A stretch of 64,000 bases of DNA from Bacteroidota bacterium (GTDB lineage Bacteria > Bacteroidota > Bacteroidia > Bacteroidales > TTA-H9), in the NCBI GenBank assembly GCA_003250395.1, contig QKGM01000012.1:1-64000 (forward strand), in the 5' to 3' direction. The number at the start of each line of letters is the position of its first letter. Position 1 is the stretch's first letter. The notes below the pieces were generated by a model. That model was given only the letters and a program-made list of their open reading frames with translations. It did no database searches and was not told where the DNA came from. Both the position numbers and the translations under genes were made by a program. Shown here piece by piece: positions 55,857 to 64,000 of the stretch.

Positions 55857-56327
55857 ATGAAAGGTATTCAGGATTATTACCCCGATCATTTCGCGCACTG
55901 TCATGGTTGCGGGAGGCTAAACGAGCAGGGGCTCCGGTTAAAAACTGTATGGGACGGAGAAGAGACCGTTACCCGCTTCACACCTGAGCCGCACCACACC
56001 GCCATCGAGGGCTTTGTGTATGGTGGATTGCTGGCATCAATAATTGATTGTCACGGGACCGGCTCTGCTGCCCTGGCACTGGCCCGTGAAAGGGGGTTGA
56101 ACATTACAGAATTCAATGCACCAAGATGCGTTACGGCTTCATTACATGTAAACTATAAAAAGGCAACACCACTCGGGCCTGAGCTTGAAGTACGGGGCAT
56201 CATCAGGGAGGTTAAGAACAGGAAGGTAGTAGTGGAGGCACAGTTGATTGCTGATGGTCAGGTTTGTGTAACCGGTGAAGTGATTGCAGTGGAGGTGCCT
56301 GAAGACTTCGGAAGACAAAAAGACTGA
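55857..56327 (+). CDS. Hotdog-fold thioesterase (PaaI-like)
   Basis: 156 residues. It carries the hotdog signature HTAIEGFVYGGLLASIIDCHGTGS (the Asp on the hotdog helix is the probable catalytic residue) and VTASLHVNYKKATPLG, the usual strand following. The N-terminal HCHGCGRLNEQGL is common in one branch of PaaI-like proteins. It likely hydrolyses acyl-CoA thioesters in the cytoplasm. Single gene. Confidence 0.88.
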   Translation: MKGIQDYYPDHFAHCHGCGRLNEQGLRLKTVWDGEETVTRFTPEPHHTAIEGFVYGGLLASIIDCHGTGSAALALARERGLNITEFNAPRCVTASLHVNYKKATPLGPELEVRGIIREVKNRKVVVEAQLIADGQVCVTGEVIAVEVPEDFGRQKD

Positions 56328-56530
56328 TGCCTGGTGAGGTTTTCGGTTCTGGTTGAAATGGGTTACAGGAATTTTTGAAATCCTATTCTCTTCTGTTTAA
56401 GTGTTTTGAATTGGTGTGTAAACCCGGGAAACTACCTATGAACAAATTGCATACTGATTAGCGGTTACCGGCTGCGGAATGATAAAAAAAGTCAACAGCC
56501 CGGTGATGAGAGACTAACTTCCTGATGGTT

Positions 56531-56564
56531 TTTGCATCATACAGTCGTTTTTCATCTACCTTTG
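56531..56564 (+). promoter_or_regulatory. Promoter of the ktrAB-type operon
   Basis: TTTG (56531-56534), a 22-nt spacer, then TACCTTTG (56557-56564): a close match to TTTG-N19-22-TAnnTTTG. It predicts transcription start near 56571 and so excludes the in-frame Met codons at 56525 and 56567. Confidence 0.6.
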
Positions 56565-56593
56565 CGATGTTAATATTGCTGACCATGGATACA

Positions 56594-57280
56594 ATGAGAA
56601 TAGCAGTTATCGGTATTGGTGATTTCGGGGGAGCTATTGCCCGAAGCCTTACCCGCAGAGGGGCAGAGGTTCTGGCTATCGACAGCCACATTTCCACTAT
56701 TGAAAGCATTGCCGATGATGTAGCTTTTTGTGTAGCCCTTGATGCCACAGACCGAAAGGCTCTCAAGGCACAGGAGATTGACAAGTTCGATGCGGTGGTA
56801 GTTGCCATCGGGCAGGATTTTGAACAGAGGCTGTTGGTTGTAGCCCAGTGTATGGAGTTGGGGGTAAAACGAATAATGGCACGGGCAGCAGGTAAAAATC
56901 AGCGGTTGATTCTCGAGAAACTGGGAGTCAGCGAAATCCTGATGCCTGAAGAGGAGGTTGGTTCGGTAGTTGCCGAGCGGTTGCTGATTCCGACACTCGT
57001 ATCGTATCTGCAGTTGCCGGATAATTATCGCATCGCGGAAGTGCTGACACCGCCAAAAGTTGTGGGTAGGACTATCGGTGATCTGGATATGCGCGACCGT
57101 TACCGGCTTAGCCTTGTGACGCTGAAAATGGAGGATACCAAAAACTCAGTAAAGGGACAGAAGCTTAAATACCATGTAGCCGGTGTCCCGGAATCAAAGA
57201 CAGTAATCCTCGACACCGACCATTTAGTCCTTTTTGGTACGCAGGCCGACATCCAACGTTTTATCGATATTAACACCTAA
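56594..57280 (+). CDS. ktrA: KtrA/TrkA-type potassium channel regulator
   Basis: 228 residues from ATG 56594 (56585 is also possible). The Rossmann RCK_N domain opens RIAVIGIGDFGGAIARSL, followed by AIDSH and the acidic end of strand 2. A C-terminal TrkA_C domain (from about 135) includes PPKVVGRTIGDLDMRDRY. It binds NAD(H) or ATP/ADP and gates the KtrB pore in the membrane. The KtrB-like gene begins 6 bp after its stop. Confidence 0.92.
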   Translation: MRIAVIGIGDFGGAIARSLTRRGAEVLAIDSHISTIESIADDVAFCVALDATDRKALKAQEIDKFDAVVVAIGQDFEQRLLVVAQCMELGVKRIMARAAGKNQRLILEKLGVSEILMPEEEVGSVVAERLLIPTLVSYLQLPDNYRIAEVLTPPKVVGRTIGDLDMRDRYRLSLVTLKMEDTKNSVKGQKLKYHVAGVPESKTVILDTDHLVLFGTQADIQRFIDINT

Positions 57281-57286
57281 CCAGGT

Positions 57287-59104
57287 ATGGTCAGGGAGTT
57301 ATATCTTCGGATCAGGGAATATATTCTTTTGTGGCTCTACGGACGTAAAGCGACCATCTCCCTTATTATGCACTGGAGCAGCCTTCCTGTAGGGTTAGCA
57401 GGTGTATCAGCCGTAATCTATACTTTTGGTTTTTATAGCACACCGCTGACTGAAAAGATAGCGATGACCACTATTCACATCACGATGGCATTTTACCTTG
57501 TGAAGTATGTGCTTAGTGCCCTGACAGAGCTCCATCCTCTTAAGTATATACGACGCACCTGGTTTGAAGGGATATTGATGCTCATTGTTGCCATTTCAGG
57601 GTTTTTGAGGTTATTCTATGGCCATAACCTGATTGACACGATGTTTATCAGGCTTGGACTGCCACTCCTTCCTTCAGTTTATGTATTCTTTATTCAGGTT
57701 TACTTTCTGGTGATCCTGCTGGTCGAGATGGCCCGTTTGGCGTCGAGACTCGATCGTATCCATATCGGCCCGGCCGGCTTGCTTACTATTTCCTTTGTTT
57801 TCCTGATTATCAGCGGAACGCTCCTGCTGATGATGCCGCGCATGACAGTTACAGGCGGAATTCGTTTTCTGGACTCGTTGTTTACCTCAACCAGTGCCTG
57901 TTGTGTAACCGGACTTATTGTAGTAGATACGGCCTCTTTCTTCACCATGAGGGGACAATTCATCATATTGCTGCTGATTCAGCTGGGGGGCATCAACATT
58001 ATCTCGTTCGCAACATTCTTTACCAGTTTTTACCGTAACCTGGGAGGGCTCAAGTACCAGTCGTTGATGAAAGACCTTCTTAGTACCGATAAACTGGCCG
58101 ATACTCACAGCCTGTTGCGTCGTATCGTGATGTACAGTTTTTTGATAGAAGGGGTAGGGACGCTATTAATTTATCTTTCCTGGAGGGATCATCTTGTTGA
58201 TTTTGGTATGGGGCAGCAGTTGTTTTATGCTGTTTTTCATTCTATATCGGCTTTTAATAATGCAGGATTTGCCTTGTTTACCGATAATCTTGCCGGTGAA
58301 ATAATTGGGAAAGCCTGGGTTTCGCATATAATTATTGCATTCCTGATTATTTTAGGCGGTCTTGGTTTTCTGGTCATTCAGGATGTTTTTTCACCCCGAA
58401 GTATATTGTACCGGATTAAGCATCCCTGGCGTCGGATCGCGACCTCCTCCAAAGTAGTACTGCTTACTTCAGGTATCCTGATTTTTGCCGGGATGTTTGT
58501 TTTTCTGGTTGCCCCCAACAACGCTGCCCTCGAAGGGCTTTCATGGGGGCGTAAAGTACTGGCGGCATTCTTTCAGTCGGTGGTCAGCCGCACTGCTGGC
58601 TTCAATTCAGTTGACCTTTCGTTGCTGCCAACTTCAATCATTGTTTTTTTCATGTTCCTGATGTATGTGGGGGGATCACCCGGTTCAACAGCAGGGGGGA
58701 TTAAAACCACCACCTTTGCCGTGCTGATGCGTTCTTCTGTTGCCACTTTACGGGGAGAGAAATACCTTACAATGTTCAGGAGAAATATCTCCTTTGATAC
58801 ACTTGATAAAGCCTACGCGCTGGCTTTTTTCAGTATGGCAGTCATCATGTTATCTGCGTTTCTATTAACTTTTACTGAACCAAATATCAACTTTGTCAGT
58901 ATCCTGTTTGAGGAAATATCGGCTTTTGCGACGGTTGGACTATCGACCGGCATCACGGCTCAGACGAGTGATTTAGGTCGGCTGATACTTATCATGTCAA
59001 TGTTTATAGGCAGGGTTGGAACCCTGACACTCGGGATGGCGCTTACCCGTAAAGTTGCTTTTACCCGTCAGAGCTTCCCGACTGCTGACATCCCAATTGG
59101 TTAA
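57287..59104 (+). CDS. ktrB: KtrB/TrkH-type potassium translocating subunit
   Basis: 605 residues with about 11-12 hydrophobic segments. All four pore-loop regions are seen: TSACCVTGL, ISAFNNAGF, SVVSRTAGFNS and EISAFATVGLSTG, each with the selectivity-filter Gly (V/N-x-G) of the Trk/Ktr/HKT superfamily. The N-terminal ~150 residues are extended compared with typical KtrB and contribute extra TM helices. Works with KtrA upstream. Confidence 0.92.
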   Translation: MVRELYLRIREYILLWLYGRKATISLIMHWSSLPVGLAGVSAVIYTFGFYSTPLTEKIAMTTIHITMAFYLVKYVLSALTELHPLKYIRRTWFEGILMLIVAISGFLRLFYGHNLIDTMFIRLGLPLLPSVYVFFIQVYFLVILLVEMARLASRLDRIHIGPAGLLTISFVFLIISGTLLLMMPRMTVTGGIRFLDSLFTSTSACCVTGLIVVDTASFFTMRGQFIILLLIQLGGINIISFATFFTSFYRNLGGLKYQSLMKDLLSTDKLADTHSLLRRIVMYSFLIEGVGTLLIYLSWRDHLVDFGMGQQLFYAVFHSISAFNNAGFALFTDNLAGEIIGKAWVSHIIIAFLIILGGLGFLVIQDVFSPRSILYRIKHPWRRIATSSKVVLLTSGILIFAGMFVFLVAPNNAALEGLSWGRKVLAAFFQSVVSRTAGFNSVDLSLLPTSIIVFFMFLMYVGGSPGSTAGGIKTTTFAVLMRSSVATLRGEKYLTMFRRNISFDTLDKAYALAFFSMAVIMLSAFLLTFTEPNINFVSILFEEISAFATVGLSTGITAQTSDLGRLILIMSMFIGRVGTLTLGMALTRKVAFTRQSFPTADIPIG

Positions 59105-59106
59105 AA

Positions 59107-61110
59107 ATGACGCTTATGTTAGGATATAAGAAAATTGTACTTTATTTAGTTGCCTTGTTGTTGCCGGTCTGCATGGTCTCTCAGTCGAATCCTGCTGCCT
59201 GGCCCGACCAGCTTAACCTGAAATATACCCCTTCATCGGCATTCGACCAACCGGAGGGCTTCATGAGTGATCTGGGGGCTTGGTTTGGATTTGGTTTACC
59301 GACTGAAGACCATACCGAAAGATATGGTGCCTTTTCGGGGCCATGGCTTATGAATGGCAAGCCGGGCTGGATATCCGACGGCCTTGTTCAGTTTACCCTT
59401 ACCGATGAAACAGGAATCACGGAGATCAGGCCGGTTGAATTTGATGCCCATAGTTTTCCCGGACGATTGGAACAGAGTATGAAGTTCGGGAACATTCTGA
59501 TGCGTTCAGAGCTGGTGTTTGCTTCAGCATCAACAGCCCTCATCAGGGTGATTTTGATTAATCCGGGAAAAGAAACTGAAAAGGTCGTTCCTGTTTGGAA
59601 AGGAAGGTTATTTGGCAATACAATGAAAGCAGCTATCCGTGAAAATGGTATCTGGCTGTCTGATAAGCCTGAATCACGAATACTGACAGTACATGTAACC
59701 AAAGGGGGCGAACCGTTGGTTATAAATGATTCTGTCTTTTCTTTCAGTAACAAACCTTTGACATTGGAACCCAAGGGATTCGCTTCTTATTATTTGGCAG
59801 TCAGCTCATTTGGTAATACCGATGAAATCTCTCTTGGGATGTCTACTGTAAATGAAGTACTCGGAAACCCAGATGCCGTATTCGATAAAAACATGGTTCG
59901 CTGGAAAGGTTATCTGGAGTCGGCATTCAAAAATCTGAAATCATCGCCCGATTCGATGGCAGCTCCCGGAATCGTGGTGAAAAGTATTCAGACACTTATT
60001 GGTAACTGGCGGGCGAAGATGGGAACACTTCCCCAAGACGGGATATTCCCTTCTTCTTATTATACAGGTTTTTATGGTTTTTGGGCCTGGGACAGCTGGA
60101 AGCAGGCAGCAGCCTGCGCGTGGTTCAATCCAGAGCTGGCCAGATCACAGGTCAGACTAATGTTTAGCCGTCAGGATACATCAGGAATGGTACCTGATGT
60201 TATTTACCCTGACCCTTCAGGTGATAATTACCGCAATTCGAAACCTCCACTATCAGCATGGGCTGTAAACGAGATTTATAATGCAACCTCAGATGTTGCT
60301 TTTGTCAGGGAATTACTTCCGGCACTGCTTCGTTACCATGCCTGGTGGTTCCGGTTCCGGGATGCCGATAGCAATGGACTATGTTCGTGGGGGTCGGCCG
60401 ATAACACGCTTGAAGCTTCAAGGTGGGAAAGCGGAATGGATAATGCCGTCAGGTTTGATCAGGCAGAACTGGTACAGTCGGGAGATCATGCATGGTGTAT
60501 GACTCAGGAATCACCCGACCTCAACGGTTATCTTTATGCCGAAAAGAAGATACTGGCACGTTTGTGTGAGGTAACCGGCAGGGATGATGAAGCCGCAATA
60601 TTAAGGACCGGAGCCGGAAAATTAAAGAAGCTGATTAACGATGTACTATGGGATGAATCAGAAGGATTTTATAAGGACAGATTTTCAGGGAAGGGCCGTT
60701 TTATAGGGGTTATCGGGCCTGAAGGGTGGATTCCGCTGTGGGCGGGTGTTCCTGACAGTTCCCGGGCTGTTTTGGTAACGAATAGTATCAACGATCCTAC
60801 CCTTTTCCGTACATTAATGCCTTTTCCAACGTTTCCTGCCAGAATTTCTGGCTTCGACCCTGTGAAAGGCTACTGGAGGGGACCTGTATGGCTCGATCAG
60901 GCCTTCTTCGCCCTGTCAGGGTTAAGACGTTATGAAATCCGTACAACTGCAGACGAACTGCAACATCAATTACTTACTGCACAAAATGGTATTACAGAAA
61001 AAGGAGTACCACTTTACGAAACATACAATCCACTGACAGCCAGTGGTCAAAATGCACCGAATTTCTCATGGAGTGCCGCCCATCTGTTACTAATGTTGAT
61101 GCAGCGTTAG
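59107..61110 (+). CDS. Secreted GH63-like (MGH1-type) glycoside hydrolase
   Basis: 667 residues with signal peptide (LLPVCMVSQ). An N-terminal beta-sandwich (~20-280) is followed by an (alpha/alpha)6 barrel with the family landmarks YTGFYGFWAWDSWK (an Asp there is a candidate general acid), ESGMDN, GYWRGPVWLDQAFFAL and PLYETYNPLTASGQ...NFSWSAAHLL. GH63-type enzymes release glucose or mannosyl units from oligosaccharides. It begins 2 bp after the KtrB stop, so it is co-transcribed with potassium uptake; a link to osmotic solutes (for example glucosyl- or mannosyl-glycerate) is a guess. Confidence 0.85.
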   Translation: MTLMLGYKKIVLYLVALLLPVCMVSQSNPAAWPDQLNLKYTPSSAFDQPEGFMSDLGAWFGFGLPTEDHTERYGAFSGPWLMNGKPGWISDGLVQFTLTDETGITEIRPVEFDAHSFPGRLEQSMKFGNILMRSELVFASASTALIRVILINPGKETEKVVPVWKGRLFGNTMKAAIRENGIWLSDKPESRILTVHVTKGGEPLVINDSVFSFSNKPLTLEPKGFASYYLAVSSFGNTDEISLGMSTVNEVLGNPDAVFDKNMVRWKGYLESAFKNLKSSPDSMAAPGIVVKSIQTLIGNWRAKMGTLPQDGIFPSSYYTGFYGFWAWDSWKQAAACAWFNPELARSQVRLMFSRQDTSGMVPDVIYPDPSGDNYRNSKPPLSAWAVNEIYNATSDVAFVRELLPALLRYHAWWFRFRDADSNGLCSWGSADNTLEASRWESGMDNAVRFDQAELVQSGDHAWCMTQESPDLNGYLYAEKKILARLCEVTGRDDEAAILRTGAGKLKKLINDVLWDESEGFYKDRFSGKGRFIGVIGPEGWIPLWAGVPDSSRAVLVTNSINDPTLFRTLMPFPTFPARISGFDPVKGYWRGPVWLDQAFFALSGLRRYEIRTTADELQHQLLTAQNGITEKGVPLYETYNPLTASGQNAPNFSWSAAHLLLMLMQR

Positions 61111-61255
61111 CCCGTTAATGGAAGATGGCCTGACTGGATCATCAGATGATTCATGCTGAGATGGTATCCCGGATTCATCCTTAGCGATCCGGAATGTGAA
61201 TTTAACAATCTGCGTATAGCAGGTCACCGGAAGTTAACAGCCAAAGAGAAAACTC

Positions 61256-61263
61256 TACCTTTG
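61256..61263 (+). promoter_or_regulatory. TAnnTTTG box of the DUF3109 gene
   Basis: TACCTTTG lies 18-25 bp before the ATG at 61282, deciding that start over an upstream Met at 61153. Confidence 0.6.
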
Positions 61264-61281
61264 CGCCTAAATTCATACCTG

Positions 61282-61839
61282 ATGAAAATTATAGAGAATT
61301 GTTTGGTTTCGGATGAACTCGGAACCATCCATTTTGCCTGTGATCTGACGCAATGCCATGGAGCATGTTGTGTGGAAGGTGATGCAGGAGCTCCGGTAGC
61401 CGAAAACGAGATAGGCCTGCTGGAAGATTGCCTGGAGGATGTGTTGCCATACATGACCGAGAAAGGCCGGGCTGAGGTAATCCGAAATGGTGTGTTTGAC
61501 TACGATGCCGCGGGTAATTTTGTCACCCCGTTGGTTGAAGGGCGTGAATGTGCATTTGTTTATTTTGAAGGGGAAACAGCTCTGTGCGCGATTGAGAAAG
61601 CCTGGATGGAAGGGAAGATTACTTTCAGAAAACCTCTTTCATGTCATCTCTATCCGGTTCGTATCCAGAAATTGAAGGAGAACGACGGAATTAATTATCA
61701 TAAATGGCATATATGTAAACCTGCTCTTAAAAGAGGCCGGAATGAAGGAATTCCTTTGTATCAGTTTCTCAAAGAACCACTGATCAGGGCTTATGGCGAG
61801 AGATGGTATGATGAATTGGTAAAAGAGTTGGAATCATAG
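61282..61839 (+). CDS. DUF3109 family cysteine-rich protein
   Basis: 185 residues from ATG 61282. A cysteine motif near the start (CDLTQCHGACCVEGD) and later Cys residues (ECAFVYF, ALCAIEKAW, SCHLYPVR, HICKPA) define this Bacteroidota family, related to YkgJ-type proteins with a putative metal or Fe-S cluster. Function not established. Single gene with its own promoter. Confidence 0.88.
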   Translation: MKIIENCLVSDELGTIHFACDLTQCHGACCVEGDAGAPVAENEIGLLEDCLEDVLPYMTEKGRAEVIRNGVFDYDAAGNFVTPLVEGRECAFVYFEGETALCAIEKAWMEGKITFRKPLSCHLYPVRIQKLKENDGINYHKWHICKPALKRGRNEGIPLYQFLKEPLIRAYGERWYDELVKELES

Positions 61840-62205
61840 GTATCTGCTTCTATTCATTAGTCATACTCTAAATTAAGGGTAATTTGTTCATCAGGTTAGA
61901 GATAGAATCATCCGGTGAGCTGAAGGGATTAATGGATTGCAACAGCCCTAACGATAACCTGGATTTGCTGTTTTAACATATTTCACCGATGGGATATATT
62001 TCAACATATTGGTTGTCTTATTCTATCAGTGTAGGCAGACAGACCAGGGAAGGATTGCTGATCACACTTTTAATAAAGCTTTAGTTCTTATGTAATTAAG
62101 CAGACGCTGCAGGTGGTGGTGGAATTAATCATGGGGCTGTTTTCGATCCAACAAACTATCATTCAAATTTTTATCCGAAACATGTAATATTTCCGCCCTT
62201 TTTCC
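61840..62205. other. Intergenic interval with no recognised gene
   Basis: No coding region or RNA gene recognised. Confidence 0.5.
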
Positions 62206-62213
62206 TAAATTTG
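62206..62213 (+). promoter_or_regulatory. TAnnTTTG box upstream of the EF-G-like gene
   Basis: TAAATTTG, giving a leader of about 40 nt. A -33 element is not clear. Confidence 0.5.
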
Positions 62214-62258
62214 CCCCCTTATCGCGTAATTTTTTCAATGTAAATAATTTAAAGTCAA

Positions 62259-64000
62259 ATGAAGGTTTATCAGACGAAAGAAATCCGCAATATCGCACTC
62301 GTAGGAGGCGCTAAAACCGGAAAAACCACCCTCGCCGAATCGATGTTATTCGAAGGCGGTGTGATCACCCGAAGAGGTACGATCGAAGACAAAAATACCG
62401 TTTCAGACTATCGTGAAATAGAGCTTGAGCGTCAGAATTCAGTCTATTCCACCGTTTTGTATGCCGAATATGAAGGAAAGAAGATCAATATGATCGATTG
62501 CCCGGGCTTCGATGATTTTGTCGGTGAAGTGGTTGCGGCTTTCAAGGTAGCTGATACTGCTTTGATGGTGGTAAATGCCCAGAACGGTGTAGAAGTTGGT
62601 ACTGAGATTTCATGGCGCAATGCCAGCAAGTATGAAATGCCGGTTATTTTCGCTGTAAACCATCTTGAACATGAAAATTCGAATTTCGATGAAACCGTTC
62701 GTCAGTTACATCAGTCATTTGGTGGTGGTGTTACCATATGCCAGTATCCTGTAAATGAAGGCGTCAGTTTTGATTCAGTAATTGACCTTCTTCAGATGAA
62801 GATGTTGAAGTTTAAAACCGGTGGCGGAAAGGCTGAAGTACTTGATATCCCTGCAGGTGAAAAGGGTAAAGCCGATGAGCTTTATGCAAAGCTGGTCGAA
62901 GAACTTGCCGCAAACGATGAAGAACTCATGGAGAAATTCTTCGAAAACGGATCGTTGACTGAAGAGGAAATGAGCCGTGGTTTAAAGATAGGCCTTACCA
63001 ACCGTGGTGTATTTCCTGTATTCTGTGTAAATGCGAAAGCTGATATGGGTGTCAACCGTCTTATGCAGTTTATATGCAATACTGTGCCAGCTCCTGATGA
63101 AGTAGCTCCGGTTAAAACCACAGAAGGAAAGGAACTATCGTGCAAGTCTTCTGATCCGGCAAGTGCTCTCGTTTTCAAGACTTCTATTGAGCAACATATT
63201 GGTGAAATCAGTTACTTTAAAGTATTTGCAGGCGAAATTACAGAAGCCATGGATATGGTTAATTCCGCCAATTCATCAAAGGAACGTCTTTCGCAGTTAT
63301 TTGCTGTAGCAGGGAAAAACCGTGTAAAACTTGAGAAAGTGGTCGCAGGGGATATTGCTGCTGCCATCAAACTGAAGAGTGTTAAGACCAATCATACACT
63401 CAACTCTCCCAAGAATGCCGACGATCGCATCGAACCGATCGTATATCCCAATCCAAAGATTACGATGGCTGTTAAAGCCAAAAACGCGAGTGACGATGAA
63501 AAAATCGGTACACTGTTTAACGAAATGCACCGGGTAGATCCCACCCTTACTGTAGAACAATCGAAAGAATTGCGTCAGTTGATAATTGGTGGCCAGGGAG
63601 AATTACATCTCAATATCGCAAAATGGCTTATCGAGAATATCAATAAGATTGCGATTGACTTCATTGCTCCGCGTATCCCTTATCGTGAAACCATCACAAA
63701 ATCAGCGAAGGCAATGTATCGTCATAAAAAACAATCAGGAGGTTCCGGCCAGTTTGGTGAAGTTCATATGATGATCCAGCCTTATACTGAAGGAATGGCA
63801 AATCAAACTGAATTTCCGGTACGTGGAACCGATGTTCATGAACTTGACTGGGGAGGGAAGCTTGTGTTAAATAATTGCATCGTGGGTGGTGCTATTGATG
63901 CCCGTTTTATCCCGGCCATTCTGAAGGGTATCATGGAAAAAATAGAGCAGGGTCCTCTCACAGGTTCCTATGCGCGCGATATCGTTGTAAATATCTATGA
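62259..64000 (+). CDS. EF-G paralogue (EF-G2-like) with altered G motifs; runs off the window
   Basis: The first 580 residues of a protein that should be about 700. The elongation-factor-G domain order is clear (G domain, then EFG_II/III from about 300, then the domain-IV start at RIPYRETITKSAKA...SGGSGQFGEV). The P-loop is GGAKTGKT (16-23), the switch II motif is DCPGF (80-84) with Phe where EF-G has the catalytic His, and the guanine-specificity motif NKxD reads NHLE (134-137). These changes match the Bacteroidota EF-G2 group, described in Bacteroides as a translation factor lacking GTPase activity and used in nutrient limitation. The 3' end is beyond 64000. Confidence 0.88.
   Translation, partial: MKVYQTKEIRNIALVGGAKTGKTTLAESMLFEGGVITRRGTIEDKNTVSDYREIELERQNSVYSTVLYAEYEGKKINMIDCPGFDDFVGEVVAAFKVADTALMVVNAQNGVEVGTEISWRNASKYEMPVIFAVNHLEHENSNFDETVRQLHQSFGGGVTICQYPVNEGVSFDSVIDLLQMKMLKFKTGGGKAEVLDIPAGEKGKADELYAKLVEELAANDEELMEKFFENGSLTEEEMSRGLKIGLTNRGVFPVFCVNAKADMGVNRLMQFICNTVPAPDEVAPVKTTEGKELSCKSSDPASALVFKTSIEQHIGEISYFKVFAGEITEAMDMVNSANSSKERLSQLFAVAGKNRVKLEKVVAGDIAAAIKLKSVKTNHTLNSPKNADDRIEPIVYPNPKITMAVKAKNASDDEKIGTLFNEMHRVDPTLTVEQSKELRQLIIGGQGELHLNIAKWLIENINKIAIDFIAPRIPYRETITKSAKAMYRHKKQSGGSGQFGEVHMMIQPYTEGMANQTEFPVRGTDVHELDWGGKLVLNNCIVGGAIDARFIPAILKGIMEKIEQGPLTGSYARDIVVNIY

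Overview
The window reads as chromosome from an environmental member of the Bacteroidota, probably Bacteroidales or a relative. The evidence is internal. Several secreted proteins end in type IX secretion (T9SS) type A sorting domains. Promoter-like boxes of the Bacteroidota form TAnnTTTG stand before many genes. Other typical families are a PiT/DUF47/OprP phosphate locus, HlyD-ABC-FtsX export operons, DUF3109, and an EF-G paralogue with altered G motifs. No rRNA, tRNA or CRISPR array was recognised.

Layout. 0.1-7.3 kb: a tail-fibre-like repeat protein, a very large PKD/HEXXH secreted metalloprotease, and a short paralogue of the protease N-terminus sharing a near-identical 183-bp leader. 7.3-11.1 kb (minus strand): a tandem adenylate kinase whose second half has a broken P-loop, a T9SS propeller-like protein and a membrane protein of unknown role. 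11.3-19.4 kb (minus): a phosphate locus made of a DUF47 protein, a PiT transporter fused to a LuxR-type DNA-binding domain, an OprP porin, a surface lipoprotein with three lamin-tail domains, two CYTH-type proteins and an SLC13 transporter. 19.7-26.5 kb: an M28 peptidase, then a histidine kinase/response regulator pair facing a secreted protein across an intergenic array of four phased GGTTAA repeats.

26.7-45.7 kb is visibly more AT-rich and almost entirely on the minus strand. It begins with scattered single genes (DUF898, alpha/beta hydrolase, WYL regulator, Ntn hydrolase with TPRs, YccF, zinc ribbon, T9SS protein, RRM pair). From about 34.7 to 38.9 kb, two copies of the 3' end of an integron-integrase-like gene (136 bp, 11 mismatches) bracket a Fic protein, an unknown protein and a lipoprotein, separated by palindromic spacers. 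This resembles a decayed, reverse-oriented integron. It is followed by a compact four-gene operon (XRE regulator, SPPY-type DNA methyltransferase, Cas4-like Fe-S nuclease of 893 aa, UPF1/DNA2-like helicase), which I consider a candidate restriction or phage-defence system. A gene-poor 1.6 kb follows; it holds one of two ~390-bp inverted dispersed repeats, the other being at 21.9 kb.

46.2-64.0 kb (plus strand): an M48 lipoprotein protease; an HlyD/ABC/FtsX exporter with a sigma-54-like promoter; a PPDK-like protein lacking the catalytic histidine; a NAGPA-type phosphodiester glycosidase; a thioesterase; a KtrA/KtrB-type potassium uptake pair followed by a GH63-like glycosidase; a DUF3109 protein; and an EF-G2-like translation factor that runs off the window.

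Functional themes are phosphate acquisition with a possible self-reporting transporter, T9SS-exported proteases, potassium uptake, and an accessory region of recombination and defence genes. All family calls come from reading motifs, not from searches.
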